Origin: Cheiracanthium punctorium
Lineage: Eukaryota; Arthropoda; Arachnida; Araneae; Cheiracanthiidae
Length of the DNA stretch: 64,000 nt
Reading direction: 5' to 3'
Assembly (NCBI GenBank): GCA_038373885.1
Contig: JAWZYV010000169.1
Coordinates: 620,001 to 684,000, forward strand
The notes under the pieces were generated by a model. It was given only the letters and a program-made list of their open reading frames with translations, was not told the origin of the DNA and made no database searches. Positions 34,849 through 45,327 of this stretch are shown here, one piece after another; the stretch's first letter is position 1; the number at the start of each line of letters is the position of its first letter. Made by a program: the position numbers and the translations under genes.

Positions 34849-35310
34849 CAATAGACCCCCTATAACACGGGTACATACAACAATGATCCATAGAACACTG
34901 CGAAAAAATTGCAATCGAGTTCCCTATAACACGTTTAAAGAGACTCGTATATCGTCTGCTTTTTCTAATTGTGGTGTACATTAAACGTATCTGAAAGAAC
35001 TTTTGTATGATTTATTTCATTCTATTTCAACTTTAGAAATAAAACGTTTTATTAAAATAAATCTGCTAATTTAAACCCGATTTAATTTAGTGGAAGTGCA
35101 TATCAGTTACCTCTGGTGCATACGTAGTATCGTGTAAGCAATATTTATGTGAAATGCGAAATAAATTGCTCAAATAAGGTGTGCAGCAGTTGAACAGCGT
35201 GGTTTACACTCCAGGTGGAGTATAGGCCAGGACCCGTACAACACGGATCCCTATAACACGGATTCTTATGACACGGGACATATCTATTGTTTTATGGGGG
35301 GAGGCTACTG
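34849..35310. mobile_element. pogo/Tigger-type MITE
   Basis: The ends CAATAGACCCCCTATAACAC and CAGTAGCCTCCCCCC (inverted) resemble the CAGTAGACCC..TATAACACG termini of pogo-type elements. The left end follows TA; the right flank has lost a clear TA. Internal copies of TATAACACGGAT-like phrases occur in both halves. A related piece is embedded in both type 1 Helitrons near 11346 and 32065. No coding sequence is present. Confidence 0.65.
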
Positions 35311-35375
35311 CATATTGTACATTTGGATACTTGGTTTTATGAATGTAGATCCACATTTATCAATGTATCAATAAC

Positions 35376-35404
<29 letters not shown>
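35376..35404. repeat. Poly(A) tract
   Basis: An uninterrupted run of 29 A; no retroposon body could be assigned to it. Confidence 0.95.
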
Positions 35405-35406
<2 letters not shown>

Positions 35407-35524
35407 CAACGATTTCATTGAAAACATGAAAAATCCGTTTATAACTGTTTTTGAGAATAACCTACACACATTATCTGGCAAAGTTCGTCTTCTGTATAAA
35501 GCAATAGAATTTCTTAAAGTACCC

Positions 35525-36000
35525 TTTTTTTTTTAATTTAAGAGCCAGGTTTTTAAAAGTCGGGCAAGTCAGGCAAACTTGGATCGCTGATATTTTTGAT
35601 TTTGTGGAAATATTCAGGATTCGTTCGCCGTGTAAATTTATTTTACCGGTATTTTCTTATTCTTGAAAAAAAAAATCCTCATAATTCTGAGGCTCCCTAC
35701 CTAAAAATCGCTCATTTTTTTAAAGAAAAACATGGTTTTTTTCGTAAGTCAATACTTTCTGTGTCAAGCGTGAACCACGGCATTCCCAATTATTTTGTTT
35801 TCTACTACGTATAAACTGATTGATAAGACACACAGACTCATGGTTGACTCTTGGCACAAAGGCCAAGACTCATTCAGAATTTTTCAGAAAAAGATTTTTT
35901 TCTAAAATTTTGGACGTAAAATCTTTTTGTGCCGAAAGTGAACCATAAATGTCTATGCTTCAGTGAATACATACGGATGAAAAGTTTTGAAAGGAGTAAG
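35525..36000 (-). mobile_element. Retroposon-like repeat, inverted partner of 44850-45327
   Basis: The two segments are inverse copies about 9 kb apart, with GAGCCAG, CAAAATCAAAAATA, TTGGCACAAAAAG and the cattiness of flanking phrases conserved at moderate divergence. On the minus strand this copy would end near an A-run (T-run on plus at about 35525-35534). It looks like a poly(A)-ended retroposon without visible coding sequence. Short frames here (35596-35814, 35929-36201) are not conserved. Confidence 0.6.
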
Positions 36001-36119
36001 ATATGTGTGGTTGACTTTTGGCATGAAGAAATGTTTGACCTTGAAATGGCAAAAAATACAAAATTGTATGATTTTGAAGGCCATTTACTGCTTATGCCAA
36101 GAGTGAACATGTATGAAAT

Positions 36120-36545
36120 CAATTTTAAAAGAAACCTTAACTACACAAACAAAATCAGTTCCCCAATCTCTGGTAACTTGTTCAAATTTTATATAATGTG
36201 ACTCTATACATTTGTTTCACTTATTACAAAATGTCGATTGCTTTTATTTCAATAGTATTTATTACTATTGTACATAAAAATTTAGCTGCAAAAAAGCCTT
36301 AAATATAGCAGAAACAAAATCAACTTGCAGATTTATGGTAACTTATTCACATCTTATGTAAAATACCTGTGCCCTGAAAACGAGTTTTTCTTTTAATTGT
36401 TAAAAAACGTGGATTACTCTTATTTCAATATTTATTACTATTATATATATAAATTTAGCAGTCAACGAAGCCTCATGTGTATTAGAAACAAAATAAATTC
36501 AGTTTCTTTGGGTATTTATCTAAATTTTATACAGTAACCCTCGAT
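36120..36545. repeat. Degenerate tandem repeat, ~165-173 bp units
   Basis: Three units are marked by GAAACAAAATCA-type sequence near 36146, 36311 and 36484. Each is followed by a TTATGGTAACTTATTC-like and a TTTATATAATGT-like phrase. Divergence is high, so the array is old. Confidence 0.6.
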
Positions 36546-36652
36546 ACTTCGTGTCAAATAGCACACTTATCCATTTTATGTCCATATTATTACAAACTTA
36601 TGCAAAACATGGCCATGCCTATAACAAGATATCGCCTGAACATCATTTTATA

Positions 36653-37167
36653 GGGCTATCACACTGAGAAAAATCCGACCAACTTTCCTTGCAAATCAAG
36701 TTTCCGGCCGATTTTCTCCGCCGTTACCTTGACGACCGCCAACTCCAACTTTTTCCTTTCCGAAGGAAAAAATCCGAGTCGGACGAAATTTCGGCCAATC
36801 AGAGTACTTCTTCCTGCTACGTCATAAGCAATTTCGAGCAATGGCGAATATGTTCGAAGCTTGACAGCTTGGCTCGATGTCAGAGTCACGTGTAAATAAA
36901 ATTATGGCCGCGTTCAAGTGGACTTTGGAATTAGAGATTGCTGCCCATCCGATGCTGCCGAAATTGCTGCCGATCCGATGTAAATATACCAACGCACGAT
37001 AAGTAATATAAGATCCTGCACGCCAAATCACCGATGCGATGACTATTTGGCGTCGGAGAGAGCTTGTTTACTTTTGCAACCCTTAAAGACAACCACGCCT
37101 TCAAGTCCGTCGGAAAAGTTCGTCCAGCGCGATGTTGCTCGGATTTTCCCTTTAGTGTGATAAGGCC
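36653..37167. mobile_element. GC-richer TIR element, ~515 bp
   Basis: The inverted ends GGGCTATCACACTGAGAAAA and GGCCTTATCACACTAAAGGG continue into AAAATCCGASCAAC at both sides. The interior is distinctly GC-richer than its surroundings and contains CCAAT (CGGCCAATCAGAG), ACGTCATA and GTCACGTG sites. No target duplication could be fixed and no transposase is present. The superfamily is uncertain. Overlapping minus frames of 69-76 codons lack motifs. Confidence 0.65.
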
Positions 37168-37562
37168 ATTAACTGTATCTTTGGAAAAATCCTTGACTAA
37201 CCCTTAATTGCATAGTGATAGATACTATTTACATCAAATGTTTGAAACACGTTCACTGTTGGATTAGAGTATAAGCCAAATTTCTTATGTCGAATTTAAA
37301 TATAAAACATCGTTTTCGAAATATATATGCTTCAAGTTGTGAACAGTAAAAATATCAGATATTTCTACGTGTTTTTCGAAAGGTGAATTAGTTATTTACA
37401 AAACTGGCATAGAAATTTAGTTTACACTCATGAATATCACATGATCGGAAGTGAATGTATTTAAAATTCATGCAATTCAGGTTAATTAAAGTTTTATAAC
37501 AGAATCAGTCAATCAAAAATTTTCTAACAAAATATAAGGGGTTTATATTGTTTTATTACATA
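37168..37562. other. AT-rich spacer
   Basis: Nothing recognised. The last base (A, 37562) is the left insertion-site base of the next Helitron. Confidence 0.5.
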
Positions 37563-38958
37563 CTAGCTGCGAGCCCGTTCTTCGCACGGTAGGAAACGAA
37601 AATTTTCCTTACATGTGTAATTCGAATTTCTTCGTGATGTGGAATTTAAAGAAAAAGAGCAAAATTATTTGACTCTTGATGTAAAGTTTGCGTCACGAGT
37701 ATTAACCTGGCATCATTGCAGTATAATGACTCAAAAAACTACGTCAGTGTCATTCACTATCAAAAAAGTGGAAAGCTTAATGGTTTGCAGAGAACTCCTG
37801 GCTTTCAAAATGTCTTATTTCTACATCATACTGTTTTTTAGGCTCAAGTTGTAGCATTAAATACCTAAGACACTACATGGAATGGACAACCATTTATTTC
37901 TTTCCGAACATGTACCATATAAGGAAAGTATTGTAATCATGAAAAAATTCGACTTCGAGATTTTGGTGTATTGACACGTTTTGAGGTCTTCTGAATTCAT
38001 TTATGCTATTTTCAAGAGATGTTTTTAAGATAACTGCGCACCCGCTCTTCATACGGGAATAAGCGAATATTTTACTACTAAAATCATATCTGCATGTGAC
38101 AAAACAGAATTTCATTTTTAAAAAAGTTCAAGTAATCTCCTCTGTTGAAATTACTGCGGACAGTAAATTTTAATCAAAATATCGTCTCCCTGTGTTGAAA
38201 ATAGAGCTGGAATAAATGAGTTATAATTATGGCGTAATTTTTACGTATCTTAAAGCATTTGACATCATAGATCCTCACTTGCGAATTGAAATTCCGATAT
38301 CCCATTTAAAAACTCGATTGGTTGAGAAAACCCTTTTTTCTAACCCTTTCTGTGGCAACAACCGAAGATAAATTCTCGTGTCGTGATCGCAATGTAATGA
38401 ATGGCGTAAGATCTCGTTGATGCTATTAAATTCGAAACATTAGGCTGCATTAAAATTCATAAAAAATCATCTAATTTACATAATTTTTTCGTTTTTATTT
38501 TAAAAGAGGGAGAAAAGAATGTTTCACGATTTGTCAAAATATCAAAAAGTTATGACGGATAGAATTCAAGATGCGACAGTTTTAAAATTATTTTACGAAA
38601 AAAAATCGCGAAGCAGATGTTTAGTAAAAAAATTCCTAAAAATCGGTAAATCATTTTACGTATTCAGAACAAACTGTTTTTAAAAGAAAATTTCTTCCTC
38701 TATCCGATGATACAAATGCCGTTTTGCTGCGATCGTAATTTCCGCCGTTATTACGAATTAGGTGAGAAAAAATGCCAAAAATCGCATAAAACATAAAATA
38801 AAAAAAAATCTAGGTCGAATTTTGAAAAAATCGCTTCGAGGTGCACAACTACATATTTACATCTTCCCGAGTACCAAATTTGGTGTTTCTAGGTGTAGCC
38901 GTTTGTTCGTAACGCTGCCGACAGACACACAGACACTTTCTTTTATAATAAGTAGAGA
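37563..38958 (-). mobile_element. Non-autonomous Helitron, type 2, short form
   Basis: On the minus strand it starts TCTCTACTTATTATAAAAG (38958), passes a short head with GTGTCTGTGTGTCTGTC-like sequence, and ends in a hairpin CCGTGCGAAGAACGGG and CTAG at 37563. The flanks are A and T, as expected. It aligns to the plus-strand element at 53049-55430 but lacks about 970 bp that the latter has between its two halves. A second, internal terminator-like hairpin (about 38030-38060) lies 470 bp before the real end. It carries the module C leader at about 37905-38020. No Rep/helicase is present. Confidence 0.85.
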
Positions 38959-39354
38959 TGATGCACATTTGAAAAGTAATATAAAGGGCTAATTGTATAT
39001 TTTATTCACAGAGAAATACAGTTTGCTAAAGATATTTTAGTAGAATATTTTTACATACAACATAATTAGCGTTAGAAAACCAATCCATATTTGTTAATTG
39101 TCTCGCAAAATGCTGATCAATACTTTATGATACAGCTCATCCTTGTCCACACCATGTCCATATGGTCAACTAAACAGGTTATGCACAGACTGGGATGATC
39201 ATAAGTTGTCTACATTTTCCCCATTAAAGTTAACTTGTCCCGATGCCACAACACGGCTTCCGTAATGATATCTTACGAACAAATGCTGAACATCCACAGG
39301 GACCACTTCAAGATAGGTTTTTTCTTTAAGTATTTCCACCTAAATATAAAAACA
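38959..39354. other. Spacer between two Helitrons
   Basis: No gene or repeat recognised. The last base (A, 39354) fits the Helitron target rule. Confidence 0.5.
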
Positions 39355-40246
39355 CTAGCTGAAATACCCGTTCTTCGCACGGAATGGATATTTTTAAGCC
39401 AACTAATACAAATGGAAAATGAGTAAACAGATATTAAACATATTTTGGTTATAGATGAAATTGCCTACATAATTGTTTTGCAAAAACCGTTTGGCATATT
39501 CCAACTATACTTGATTTTTTAAAATATTGTTTAGTATGTGCATCATATGTACCAGTGTACGAGTGTGCAGTACTTATCTTCCTTGTTCGATAAAATATTT
39601 CGTCAAAATGGAAATTTAATTAAAATTGTCTACTAAAATTGTTTTAAAATCCTTGCCAGGCATATTCTAATTACACTTCACCTTTATTTACACGAATATA
39701 GACACCAATATCCCAATTTAATAAACAGTAGAGTTATGCAATTTTTCGATAAATATGGAAGATATTGGCAAGCTGGGTCCAGTTTAGGGACTTATTTTTT
39801 TATGCCAAACTTGGTGATGAACTACCAAAAGCGGCAAACTTTGGCGATTTTTCACATTTAATCTGGCAAGCTTTGAAAAGTGATTCGCCCTTTCACCAGG
39901 TAGACAAAAATCTTCTAAAAATAACAGCACTGAAGACTTATAAAATACTAAAAAAAAAAATATTTCTTTGTAAACTACACCCTATTGAGGTCGATTAAAA
40001 AAAAACGGAAAAAGATTTTTACGAATTTGTGTTCGATACTTTTTAATGCAAGATTATTATGGCTATGTTCATTTTCCTTCGATGTATGATGACAAGTATA
40101 AAAATAACGTTTTAGCTTCTCACACCAGTTTGGACACGAATTCTAAAACACCCTGAAAATTATTTTAGGTATTTCTGTTAGTTACATTTTAAAGCAAGAA
40201 TTTTATGGTTATCTCTTTTTTTCTCTGAGATATAAAGGAAAACACG

Positions 40247-40282
<36 letters not shown>

Positions 40283-40953
40283 GTTCCAGAGCCTTACCAC
40301 CGTTTGTATGCGAATTCTAAAAAACACTGAAAATAATTTTTAGGCATTTCTGTTAGTCACATTTTAAAGCAAGAATTTTATGGCTGTCTATTTTCCCCCC
40401 TCTGAAATAAGAAGTAAAACGTGAACAGAAATTTAAAGAACGTTTTAGACCTTACCCCCGTTTGGAAGCGAATTCAAAAATACCCGAAACACATTTTTAG
40501 GTAATTATGTTGGACACATGTTAAAGCAAGAATTTAGCGGTTATATCTTTTTATCCTCTCAAATATTAAGGGAAACGTGTAAAAAACGTTTTGATCACTT
40601 ACTCCCGTTTCGGTGCGAATTAAAGAAAAAAGTAAATAACAAAAAAAGGAAGGAATTCTGAAACACTTTCAGATTTTAAATACGCACTAAAGGGCTATAT
40701 ATTATAAGCGTTTCATAATTTATGCGTAGTCCCTATTTTTCTGCCTTATTCCATTAAGTTGGAATGGGTATCATTATTCATGAATGTGCCGTATTTTGCT
40801 TTCTTGTTTCATAAAACCCCTCTTCGGAATAAAAAACTATCTTAAAATCGCCTACTTAAACTATTTTACAATATTCGCCAAGTATATTACAACTATATTT
40901 CACCGTTCTAAATATTGTTTCGAATGTGCAACATAATCCATGGAGTGTGCCGA

Positions 40954-41238
40954 GCCTATTACCACTGTGCAGAGGTTATGTCGCTGGAAATGGTAGACGG
41001 GCGAAGTGTAAAGGTCCCGGGTTCGGGTCCCATCGCGTGTCCGTCGACCTAACAGTTCGGAGTTTTTCGTGGTTTTCTCCGAAACTTAGCATAAGTACGG
41101 GTTAGGGCCCCTTAGAAAGACCCCCATGGAGGCCATACCCCCCCCTTGTGTTGTCCTACTTACAAGGATTTATAAGAGGCCTTCGAGCCAAGCACACAAA
41201 TCCTATATACGCGTTCACAATAACAACAATAACAACAT
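40954..41238 (+). mobile_element. tRNA-derived SINE with 10-bp target duplication
   Basis: An A-box-like TGTGCAGAGGTT (about 40968-40979) and a B-box GGTTCGGGTCC (41021-41031) are followed by a GC-rich body and an AACAACAATAACAAC tail. The element is flanked by the perfect duplication GAGTGTGCCG (40944-40953 and 41239-41248), so both boundaries are firm. It interrupts a family 1 tandem unit. It differs in sequence from the SINE at 1150 and 50716, though the tail type is similar. Confidence 0.92.
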
Positions 41239-41256
41239 GAGTGTGCCGTATTTCTT

Positions 41257-41638
41257 GGGTTGATTCGTACTTTAACACCCCCTGACTCTCGCAGAGGTGG
41301 CGGTAATTAAACCTATGCAGTTACTGTAACGATTTTTTGTATTTATATGGCATATGTGATTTAGAATTAAAATGACAATTTGGAACAGCATGTAAGTATA
41401 GCATTCCGTTACATTTTTATTTATTTTGGGTTGACAATTAATGTAGTTTTAATAATTAAGCGTGTTCAAATTCCTGAACTGGTGCGTTTATCTCTAATTT
41501 GTTCACTTTAGTTTTCATCTAGTTCAGGAGCGTTGAAACTTGTGCATAACTCCTAGAGACCCATGACTCCAAAACTCGCCAAAGTGCGGCGATTTTTTAG
41601 GTTGGCGAGAGTGGGGGCGTTAAAATAGGAATCAACTC
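41257..41638. mobile_element. TIR transposon inserted in the tandem array, 382 bp
   Basis: The inverted ends GGGTTGATTCGTACTTTAAC and GAGTTGATTCCTATTTTAAC continue into CACCCCCTGACTCTCGC-like sequence on both sides (about 36 bp). The flanks share TTTCTT (41251-41256 and 41639-41644). Array sequence resumes correctly after removal of the element. The interior is AT-rich and non-coding. The superfamily is not identified. Confidence 0.8.
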
Positions 41639-43500
41639 TTTCTTGTTCCATAAAACACATCTTTGGAATCGAAATCTATGTTAAAATAGTCTACTGAAAC
41701 CGTTTTACAACCTTCGCAAGGCATATTCCAACTATACTTCACCATTTTAATTACTGTTTGGAATGGGTATCATAATCCATAAGTGTGCCGTGTTTTCCTT
41801 CCTTGTTCCATAGAACATCTCTTCGGAATTGAAATCTGTATTATACTCGCCTACCAAAAGTGTTTAACAATTTTCGACAAGCATAGTCAAACTATGCTTC
41901 ACCTTTATAAATACCATTTGGAAAGTATAAAATAATGTATGAGTGCACTGTATTTGTCTTCTGTTATATGAAACACTTCTGATTAGTTAAAATCTATATT
42001 AAAATCGCCTACTAAAACTGTTTTACAATATTTGCCAGGCGTTTTCTTACTATACTCGAAAAAGATTTACAATAAATTGTCGCGTTTTGTCACCAAATTT
42101 AGCAATAAATTATCAAAAATTGCCTTGTGCGACTTTCAACATTTTATTAACAACCCCCTCCTCTCCAAGTTATCTGGCAAACGCATTTGAAAATATCTTC
42201 ACCGTGACAATTCATATCTACAAAACTTGTCGACAAGATCATCTAGACAAAATAGCTTAGACAAAAATACGTAAACCAAATTCTCATACTGAGCAAAATA
42301 GCACCCTACTGCTATAAAAAAAAAACCTGAAAATGGCTTTTAGATAGTTCTATTAGTTGCATTGTAATCGAATAATTTTATGTCTGTCTATTCTTTTCTT
42401 TTAGATATGAACGAAAACGTGAAAAGAACGTTAAAGAAAGTTTTAGACCTTTATCCCCGTTTTGGTGCGATTTCTAAAAAAAACCCCGGAAATTGTTTTT
42501 AGGAACTTCTGTTTGTTACAATGTAATCAAAGAATTTTATGTCTGTCTATTTTTTTTTCTCTGAGATATGAAGGAAAACGAGCAAAGGACATTAAAGAAA
42601 GTTCTAGACCTTTACACCCGTTTGGGTGCGATATCTAAAAAAACTCTGAAAGTGATTTTCAGGTATTGCTGTAAGTTACATTTTAAAGCAAGAATTTTAT
42701 GGCTATATCATTTTTTTCCCTCTGAGATATGAAGGGAAATGTGAAAAGAACAGTAAAGAATGTATGGGCCACTTATCCCCGTTTAGGTGCGGATTCTAAG
42801 AAACCCTGAAAATAATTTTTATGCATTTCTATGTTAGTTACATTTTAAAGCAAGAATTTTACGGTTATATCTTCCTTCCTCTGAAATATGAAGGGAAATG
42901 TGAAAAGAACGTTTTGGTCCCTTACCCCCGTTCGGGTGTGAATGCTAAAAAACTCTGAAAAATTATTTTTAGATATTTGTATTAGTGTACGGCTGCCTCT
43001 TTTTTCCTCATAGATATGAAGGGAAATGTAAAAAGAACGTTAAAGAAAGTTTTGGGTCCCTTATGCCGATTCGGATTCAAATTCTAAAAAACCCTGAAAT
43101 TGATTATTAGGTGTTTCTGCTAGTTACATTTTAAAGCAAGAATTTTACGGCTGCCTCCTTTTTCCTCTGAGATATGAAGGGAAATGTGAGAAGAACGTTA
43201 TCGAAAGTTTTGGGCCCCTTACGTCTGTTCGGGTGCAAATTCAGAAAAATCCTGAAAAGGACTTTTAGGTAGTTGTATTAGTTACATTTTAAAGCAAGAA
43301 TTTTACGGCCATCTCTTTTCCCCCCTGAGATGTGAAGAGAAACGTGGAAAGAACGGTTGGGCCACCACCCTCGTCTGCGTTCGAATTTTTAAAAATCACC
43401 TTAGGCGCAAAAGCTATAAGATTCTAAAATTTCATGTCTGTATCTCCAGTAGATTTGGCTGGGCGATGATCATCAGTCAGTCAGTCAGTTTTACAATCAT

Positions 43501-44849
43501 AAAATATGCATGTCGTCACTTATTTTATGAAATTTTTAAAATAAAAATGTGTCACAAACAATAAATGGAATATTTCAAGATTATAATTCAAAAATTGTGG
43601 CCTGCAATAAACGCAGAAATGATTTAAATAATTTAATGGGGAGTCATGCATTTTGAGAAAGTCTGAAGGTCTGCCATGATGACTAGGGCTCGGTACTGAA
43701 GTTTCTTCAGTCAATGGATCATTTTACCCGGCAGTATAGCTACCCAATTTAGTTCATAATGCTGGAACTCGCCGAGAAATGTAAACTAAATAAGTGCAAT
43801 TCACATCTAAAAGCATACTCTGCTCAGTCAACCAAGTCATATTTCTGTAAATATTGCATTTCTAAATAAATAAGAAAGTTAGTGCTTACCTCGTAATAGA
43901 TATGATAAAACCCAGTTTTTGAAGAATTGTACTCAGACACGTAATACACCGATCGCTTAAATATCGCCTTTGCTTCTTCTTGACTTGGCACAACTAATTC
44001 ATATGTTATCCGATAGGTAGTGCGGCCTGTATCTAAGAAAACATACGTGGATCGTTTTGTCTATTAGGATTATTTTGGGCCATCTTCTACTATATTTTTC
44101 CCATTGTTATGTATGTTAAATGTATAATTGAGAGTAAAAAAAAATAAAATAAAAAGAAGTTAGGTATCTTCAGCCGATTCATAGACGCTCTGTGAGACGC
44201 TCCGTGTAACATTAAAAATTGATAGATATCAGAAACCAAGAAAGCTGAACTTTGTAAAGTAGTTCTTTATAAAAGTTACCTGAAAGAAGTTGCCCGCTGA
44301 ATTTTCCGCGATGTAAAAGTGATCAGCTGATGCAGTGAAATATATCAGGCACCTGTGCGTGTAGCAATACGCTGTAACTTTCAATCGCCTGCGGACCACT
44401 TTTCGACCACGGAAAACTCAGCTGACTATTTCTTTCCTAAAACTGGTAAAGTTAACTATCACTTCACCAAATTTCAGCTATTTTATTATTGTTTTACTTA
44501 ACGGATGTTCTTTACATGTTGACGTATAATCCACCGCTATACAGTCCAATGCAGATGATGTCGTCAACTGACGTGTAATCCACCGCTATAAAGCCAGCTG
44601 ACTATTTTTTTCATTTGTACACAACGTGATAAACACATGTACAAAGTATCAATTTTTATTATAGTTATTTTTTTAATTATTTTACGTTTAGCAGCCGGGG
44701 ATGTTTCACGCACCGCAAATGCGCCAGCTGACGTTCACTTCTATTATATGTATAACTAAATGAACTATAGAACGAGATTTCAGATTTTTTGTTATCGGTC
44801 ATCAAAAATGCCAGCTGGCTCCCGGACTATAATGAATGCACGGAAATAC
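43501..44849. other. Spacer with repeated CAGCTG/CAGCTGAC sites
   Basis: No gene is recognised. CAGCTGAC or CAGCTGG occurs near 44320, 44410, 44590, 44725 and 44812. The phrase ATAATCCACCGCTATA or GTAATCCACCGCTATA is duplicated near 44525 and 44575. This may be a degenerate tandem repeat. Confidence 0.4.
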
Positions 44850-45296
44850 AACAGTAGATACAAAACTTTTCATTAGTATGTATTCACATAAAATTACACG
44901 CTTATGGTTCACTTTTGGCACAAAAAGTTTTGAGGGCCAAAGTTTCAGAAAAAAAAGCCTTTTTCTGAAAACATTTTGGATGATATTTGGCCTATATGCC
45001 AAGTGTCAAACATGAGTCTGTGCGTCTTATTAGTCAGTTTGGATGAAGTAGAACACAAAATAATTGCGAATGACGTGATTCACTCTTGGAATAGAAAGTA
45101 TTGGCTTATGGGATAAAAGCATGTTTTTCTCTAAAAAATAAGTGATTTTCATGTAAGGAGCCTCAAAACTGTGGGAAAAAATTCTCACAAAAATAAAAAA
45201 CTAGGGGTTAAATAAATTTACCTGAAGAACGAAACCTGAAAATTTCAACAAAATCAAAAATACCAACGATCCAAGGCTGCTGACTTGGGAACTGGC

Positions 45297-45327
<31 letters not shown>
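44850..45327 (+). mobile_element. Retroposon-like repeat with poly(A) end
   Basis: About 450 bp match the inverse of 35525-36000 and end in GGCTCTT followed by a 27-bp A-run (45301-45327), as expected for a 5'-truncated LINE or a SINE-like retroposon. No coding sequence or Pol III box is recognised, so the class is open. Confidence 0.6.

Larger units (their letters stand above)
39480..42060. repeat. ~160-bp tandem family 1 (CCTTGTTCCATAAAA units)
   Basis: Units contain CCTTGTTCCATAAAACA, AAATCGCCTACTAAAAC, a GCATATTCCAACTATACTTC-type stretch and AATCCATGAGTGTGCCG. Starts at 41643, 41803 and 41961 give a period of about 160 bp. More diverged units lie at 39480-39720 and 40735-40953. The array is broken by the SINE at 40954 and the TIR element at 41257, and by family 2 units at about 40060-40640. 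Confidence 0.8.
40060..43390. repeat. ~158-bp tandem family 2 (TTTTAAAGCAAGAATTT units)
   Basis: Units contain TTTTAAAGCAAGAATTTTA, a CTCTGAGATATGAAGG-type phrase, GTGAAAAGAACGTTAAAG and CTTACCCCCGTTTGG. Markers near 40191, 40366, 40523, 42685, 42847, 43133 and 43291 give periods of mostly 157-162 bp. The array is split into 40060-40640 and 42290-43390 by family 1. A 35-bp A-run (40247-40281) expands one unit. Confidence 0.85.
39355..43500 (-). mobile_element. Large non-autonomous Helitron built of tandem repeats
   Basis: The 3' end is clear: CTAG at 39355-39358 after A, followed on the plus strand by the hairpin CCCGTTCTTCGCACGG. The 5' end is inferred near 43500, where the minus strand reads TGTAAAACTGACTGACTGAC, a typical short-period Helitron head, but the exact TC base was not fixed. 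Almost all of the interior is two families of about 160-bp tandem units, interrupted by a SINE and a TIR element. No coding sequence is present. Confidence 0.65.
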
